Below are positions 33,625-37,157 of a DNA stretch of 37,157 nucleotides, piece by piece. Below the pieces are notes generated by a model that did no database searches, was not told the DNA's origin, and saw only the letters and a list, made by a program, of their open reading frames with translations. Origin of the DNA: Pseudomonas sp. (lineage in GTDB: Bacteria; Pseudomonadota; Gammaproteobacteria; Pseudomonadales; Pseudomonadaceae); contig NZ_JAUYNP010000225.1 in assembly GCF_030696055.1 (NCBI RefSeq), positions 1 to 37,157 of the forward strand, in the 5' to 3' direction. The position numbers were made by a program, and so were the translations under genes. Positions within the stretch are counted from its first letter, which is position 1; each line of letters opens with the position of its first letter.

Positions 33625-34227
33625 TTAGCGGCGTGCGGGTGATGCGGCAATCACGTCTTCGGCTTGTAGGCCTTTGTCGCGCTGCATTACGGCAAACTCG
33701 ACGCGCTGGCCTTCGACCAGTACGCGGTGGCCTTCGCCGCGAATGGCGCGAAAGTGCACGAAGATATCGTCGCCGGAGTCGCGGGAAATAAAGCCGAAGC
33801 CTTTGGAGGTGTTGAACCACTTGACGGTGCCGGTCTCGCGGTCGCCGAGGTCCTGGCTGGCCGAGTTATGGCGTGGCTGCATGCGCAGGTTGGTGCCCAG
33901 GTGCAGGGCTACGGCCGCCACTATGATGATCAGGCTGAAGAGGCTGGCGGGCTGGTTGGCTATTACTTCTAAAGGGGCGAGCAGAATCAGGGCTTGCAGC
34001 AGGGAACCCAGTACCAGGAGTGCGGAAACGAGGCTTTGCAGGTGGTGGCGCAAGCCTGCGTGCCAGATCGGCAGTTGCGGAGCCAGAATCAGGTTGAGCA
34101 GGCCAAACAAGGCGAGGCAAAGGGCGCTTGGTTGTTGCAGGAATACCTGGGGGGCAGTGCCAAGGCTGGGGGCAAAGGAAAGTAGCAGGGCGGCAAGGCC
34201 CGTAAGCAGATGGACAATTTTCAGCAT
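33625..34227 (-). CDS. Membrane protein with C-terminal cold-shock domain
   Basis: Several hydrophobic helices ([17 protein letters not shown]..., [45 protein letters not shown]) then [30 protein letters not shown]; alternative start at 34242. Confidence 0.88.
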   Translation of the reverse strand: MLKIVHLLTGLAALLLSFAPSLGTAPQVFLQQPSALCLALFGLLNLILAPQLPIWHAGLRHHLQSLVSALLVLGSLLQALILLAPLEVIANQPASLFSLIIIVAAVALHLGTNLRMQPRHNSASQDLGDRETGTVKWFNTSKGFGFISRDSGDDIFVHFRAIRGEGHRVLVEGQRVEFAVMQRDKGLQAEDVIAASPARR

Positions 34228-34397
34228 GTGGAATGAGCTCACTTATTTAAAAAGGATCACCAGGAAGAGCTGGCTACGCATGCTAGGCCATTAAAGGAAG
34301 GATATTGGTGCGCGTGCGAGGTCAGCCTATGCGCTGAACCAGAGGCTCTGGTCAGCGACACGGGGCGTATTTAACAGCAAAGAGGTGGGCTTCTCAA

Positions 34398-35459
34398 TCA
34401 GGCGCTGAGTGCGGCTTCGGTTGAGCTGGGGTTTACTTGATTGCGGCCGCTGCGTTTGGCTTGATAAAGCGCATCGTCGGCGCGGGTGAGCAGGCTTTCG
34501 AAGGTGTCTCCGGTCTCGGCCATGGCGAAGCCGAATGAGGCGGTGATGCTGTCGAGCACTTCATCGGTGCGTCGGACTTTGATGCGCAGGGATTGAATCT
34601 TGATCCGCAGCTTTTCGGCAAAAGCGTAGGCGGTGGCGGGTTCCAGGCAATCGTGCAGGATCACGCAGAACTCTTCGCCACCATAGCGGGCGGCCATGCC
34701 GCGGGGCGGCAACAGGTCGCGCAGGAGGTGGCCGACATGCTGCAGCACGCGGTCGCCCAGGGGGTGACCATATTGGTCGTTGAACTGCTTGAAGTGATCG
34801 ATATCCAGCATCACCAGGGCGAGGCCCTGGTGATCGTTGCTCAATGCTTGTTCCAGCAGTCGATTGAAGGCGCTGCGGTTGAAGATCTGGGTCAGGCTGT
34901 CCAGGGTCGCGGCGATATGGGCGCGTTCTAGCTGGGTGCGCAGGTTTTTGATCTCTTCCTGGGCGGCGCACAGGCGATAGAGGAATTTGTCCTGTTGATC
35001 CTGCATCAGCTGGGTGCTTTGCTGCAGTTCGTTCAATACGCTGGGTAGGTCATCGATGATCGGCTCTTGAAGCGCTGACAGGCCCTGTTCCAGGCTGGCC
35101 TGGTAGTTGCGGCTGCCGAGTATGCTGCGCGAGACATTGCCTTCGATATCGTCAACCAGCTCTATCACTTGCTGTTGGCCGGCGCGGGCCTCTTCCAGCT
35201 CGCCGTGAATGATGTAGTCGCGAAACAGCTTGGCGGCCGTTTCTGCTGGGAAGCAATCGAAGTCGGCGACGGTTTTATCCAGGCGACGGTTGAGTTCGGG
35301 TTCCACACCCTTGCAGTAGGTGTACCAGAGTGCGTAATGCACGGGGTTGGGCGGGATGTCGTGGCGCATCATCAGCGGCACAGCCTTTTTCAGGAGCGCC
35401 GCGGCATCGCGGGTCTCCTCGGGGTACAGCTCGAGAATGCTGGGGGCTGGTTTGTTCAT
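34398..35459 (-). CDS. GGDEF-domain diguanylate cyclase
   Basis: LDSLTQIFNRSAFNRLLE, VMLDIDHFKQFNDQYGHPLGD, ARYGGEEFCVIL; start at MNKPAPSILELYPEE (CAT 35457-35459). Confidence 0.92.
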   Translation of the reverse strand: MNKPAPSILELYPEETRDAAALLKKAVPLMMRHDIPPNPVHYALWYTYCKGVEPELNRRLDKTVADFDCFPAETAAKLFRDYIIHGELEEARAGQQQVIELVDDIEGNVSRSILGSRNYQASLEQGLSALQEPIIDDLPSVLNELQQSTQLMQDQQDKFLYRLCAAQEEIKNLRTQLERAHIAATLDSLTQIFNRSAFNRLLEQALSNDHQGLALVMLDIDHFKQFNDQYGHPLGDRVLQHVGHLLRDLLPPRGMAARYGGEEFCVILHDCLEPATAYAFAEKLRIKIQSLRIKVRRTDEVLDSITASFGFAMAETGDTFESLLTRADDALYQAKRSGRNQVNPSSTEAALSA

Positions 35460-35521
35460 GCACGTCACTGTGGCAAGTTGCAATTGCCCAAAGCATAGAA
35501 CACAGGCGGTTGCCTCGCCTA

Positions 35522-35551
35522 GCAAAAGGCCCGAGCAATCGGGCCTTTTGC
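35522..35551 (-). terminator. Rho-independent-type terminator downstream of dps
   Basis: GCAAAAGGCCCGA-GCAA-TCGGGCCTTTTGC. Confidence 0.85.
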
Positions 35552-35560
35552 ATGAATTGC

Positions 35561-36031
35561 TTAGGCGTCGAGCAGGCTGCGTAGCATCCAAGCAGTCTTT
35601 TCATGGACTTGCATGCGCTGGGTGAGCAGGTCTGCGGTGGGCTCATCGCTGACCTTGTCCAGCAGCGGGAAAATGCCGCGGGCGGTGCGCACCACCGCTT
35701 CTTGGCCTTGCACCAGTTGCTTGATCATGTCGGTTGCGCCGGGTACGCCTTCTTCTTCCTTAATAGAGGACAACCGTGCGTAGGCGGCATAGGTGCCTGG
35801 GGCGGGAAAACCGAGGGCGCGGATGCGTTCGGCTATCTGGTCGACGGCCAGCGCCAGTTCGTTGTATTGCCCCTCGAACATCAGGTGCAGGGTGTTGAAC
35901 ATCGGGCCGGTGACGTTCCAGTGAAAGTTGTGGGTTTTCAGGTACAGGGTGTAGGTGTCGGCTAGCAGGCGCGACAGGCCTTCGGCTATGGCGGCGCGGT
36001 CCTGTTCGGCGATTCCGATATTGATTTCCAT
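35561..36031 (-). CDS. dps: Dps family DNA-binding ferritin-like protein
   Basis: [74 protein letters not shown]; 156 aa. Confidence 0.93.
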   Translation of the reverse strand: MEINIGIAEQDRAAIAEGLSRLLADTYTLYLKTHNFHWNVTGPMFNTLHLMFEGQYNELALAVDQIAERIRALGFPAPGTYAAYARLSSIKEEEGVPGATDMIKQLVQGQEAVVRTARGIFPLLDKVSDEPTADLLTQRMQVHEKTAWMLRSLLDA

Positions 36032-36173
36032 ACCATTTTTCCTCTCAGGTGGCTTGGGGCTTGGCTGCTTCTTGCATTGGGCTGAGCCTAGCATGGGCCC
36101 TCTCGGGCGCTATCGAGATTAAAACTAATAGAGGTCATGCTTGGGGGCTATTGGCTGTACGGGGTTCAGTTTT

Positions 36174-36983
36174 CTAGAGCAGCCTGGCCAGCAATTTGGG
36201 GTAGGCGGCTGGAAACAGGCGCTGAATCCAGTCGATCAGGTGCGCATCCTTGCCGATCAGGATGCGCGGGCGCTTGGCCTTGATGCCGGCAAGGATGGCC
36301 AGGGCGGCCTGTTCCGGAGTGGTGCGGGCATATTTGTCAAACTTGGCGGCGGCGCGGTCGGCGTCCTGTTGGCCATCGATGCCACGGTAGAAGCGGGCGG
36401 CGCGGGCAATATTGGTTTTAATGCCGCCGGGGTGGACGCAGCAGGCCTGCACCTGGCTGTTGCACAGTTCCTGGCGCAAGGCTTCGGTAAAGCCGCGTAC
36501 GGCAAACTTGCTGGCATTGTAGGCGCCCTGTGAGGGCAGGCTGATGATGCCGAAAATGCTCGAGATATTGACTATATGCCCGGCGTTGTTCTGCAACAGG
36601 TGCGGGAGAAAGGCCTGGGTGCCGTGTACCACGCCCCAGAAGTTGATCCCCATGATCCATTCGAAGTCGCTGAAACTCAGCTCGGCGATGCTCTGCGACA
36701 CCGCGACCCCGGCGTTATTGATGATCAGGTAGGCGCTGCCGTGCTGGGCCAGTACGTCGTCGGCAAAGGCATAAGTGGCGGCGCGGTCGGCGACGTCGAG
36801 TGTGTGGCAGCTGACCTTGGCGCCCTGCTGGCGCAGTTCGAGGGCGGTGCTGTGCAGGGTGTCGCTGTTGATGTCGGCCAGGGCCAGGTCGCAACCTTCC
36901 CGTGCCAGTAATTGTGCCAGTGCGCGACCGATACCCGAACCTGCACCTGTTATGACGGCTACCTTGCCTGCAAGTGATTGCAT
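36174..36983 (-). CDS. Short-chain dehydrogenase/reductase
   Basis: AVITGAGSGIGRALAQLLAREGCDLALADIN, INNAGVAVSQSI, YNASKFAVRGFTEALRQEL. Confidence 0.92.
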   Translation of the reverse strand: MQSLAGKVAVITGAGSGIGRALAQLLAREGCDLALADINSDTLHSTALELRQQGAKVSCHTLDVADRAATYAFADDVLAQHGSAYLIINNAGVAVSQSIAELSFSDFEWIMGINFWGVVHGTQAFLPHLLQNNAGHIVNISSIFGIISLPSQGAYNASKFAVRGFTEALRQELCNSQVQACCVHPGGIKTNIARAARFYRGIDGQQDADRAAAKFDKYARTTPEQAALAILAGIKAKRPRILIGKDAHLIDWIQRLFPAAYPKLLARLL

Positions 36984-37082
36984 TGAAACTCCTTGGATAG
37001 AACCGGGTGAGTGTTGCGCCATTAACGGGCCACAACGCTGCGCCCGAGCTTAGTGTGATCTGTGGATGCGGGGCATTGGCCA

Positions 37083-37132
37083 AGGGTCTGTGGACGTTTC
37101 GTCGCGGCCGCGCCGAAACGTCAGCAGACCCT
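37083..37132. repeat. 50-bp palindromic element related to the 24335-24600 element
   Basis: AGGGTCTGTGGACGTTTCG-TCGCGGCCGCGC-CGAAACGTCAGCAGACCCT; ends nearly match AGGGTCTGTTGCCGTTTCG. Confidence 0.82.
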
Positions 37133-37157
37133 AGTGATGAGCCAGTTCCGGGTGTTG

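Overview
This window is a Pseudomonas-type chromosomal backbone segment. It carries the 3' part of dinB, then (with intervening genes) ldhA-like, gacS, cysM, rlmD, relA, mazG, a methyltransferase, DUF2058, a solute-binding protein, DUF3108, purN/purM, DUF2066, a CDP-alcohol phosphatidyltransferase, an AI-2E/PerM transporter, hda, DUF2069, wrbA, arsC, YihY, a PilZ-like protein, a thioredoxin-like lipoprotein, acyP, a lytic transglycosylase, a lipoprotein, proS, a thioesterase, an OprD-type porin, HIT, slyX, a membrane-CSD fusion, a GGDEF protein, dps and an SDR. No rRNA, tRNA, CRISPR, prophage or transposase gene was recognised. The most notable non-coding content is three families of short intergenic repeats: four copies of a GTAGGNTGGGTTA-ended repeat, a 266-bp and a 50-bp element sharing AGGGTCTG...CGTTTCG ends, and a 146-bp element with 18-bp perfect terminal repeats. 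In five of the six elements adjacent to a gene 3' end, the element terminus contains the stop codon of that gene. Other points of interest are a hairpin-rich relA leader, an unusual membrane-plus-cold-shock-domain protein, a PilZ-like protein with an uncharacterised N-terminal region, and a long AT-rich oprD upstream region. I did not find convincing evidence of a new multi-gene system.
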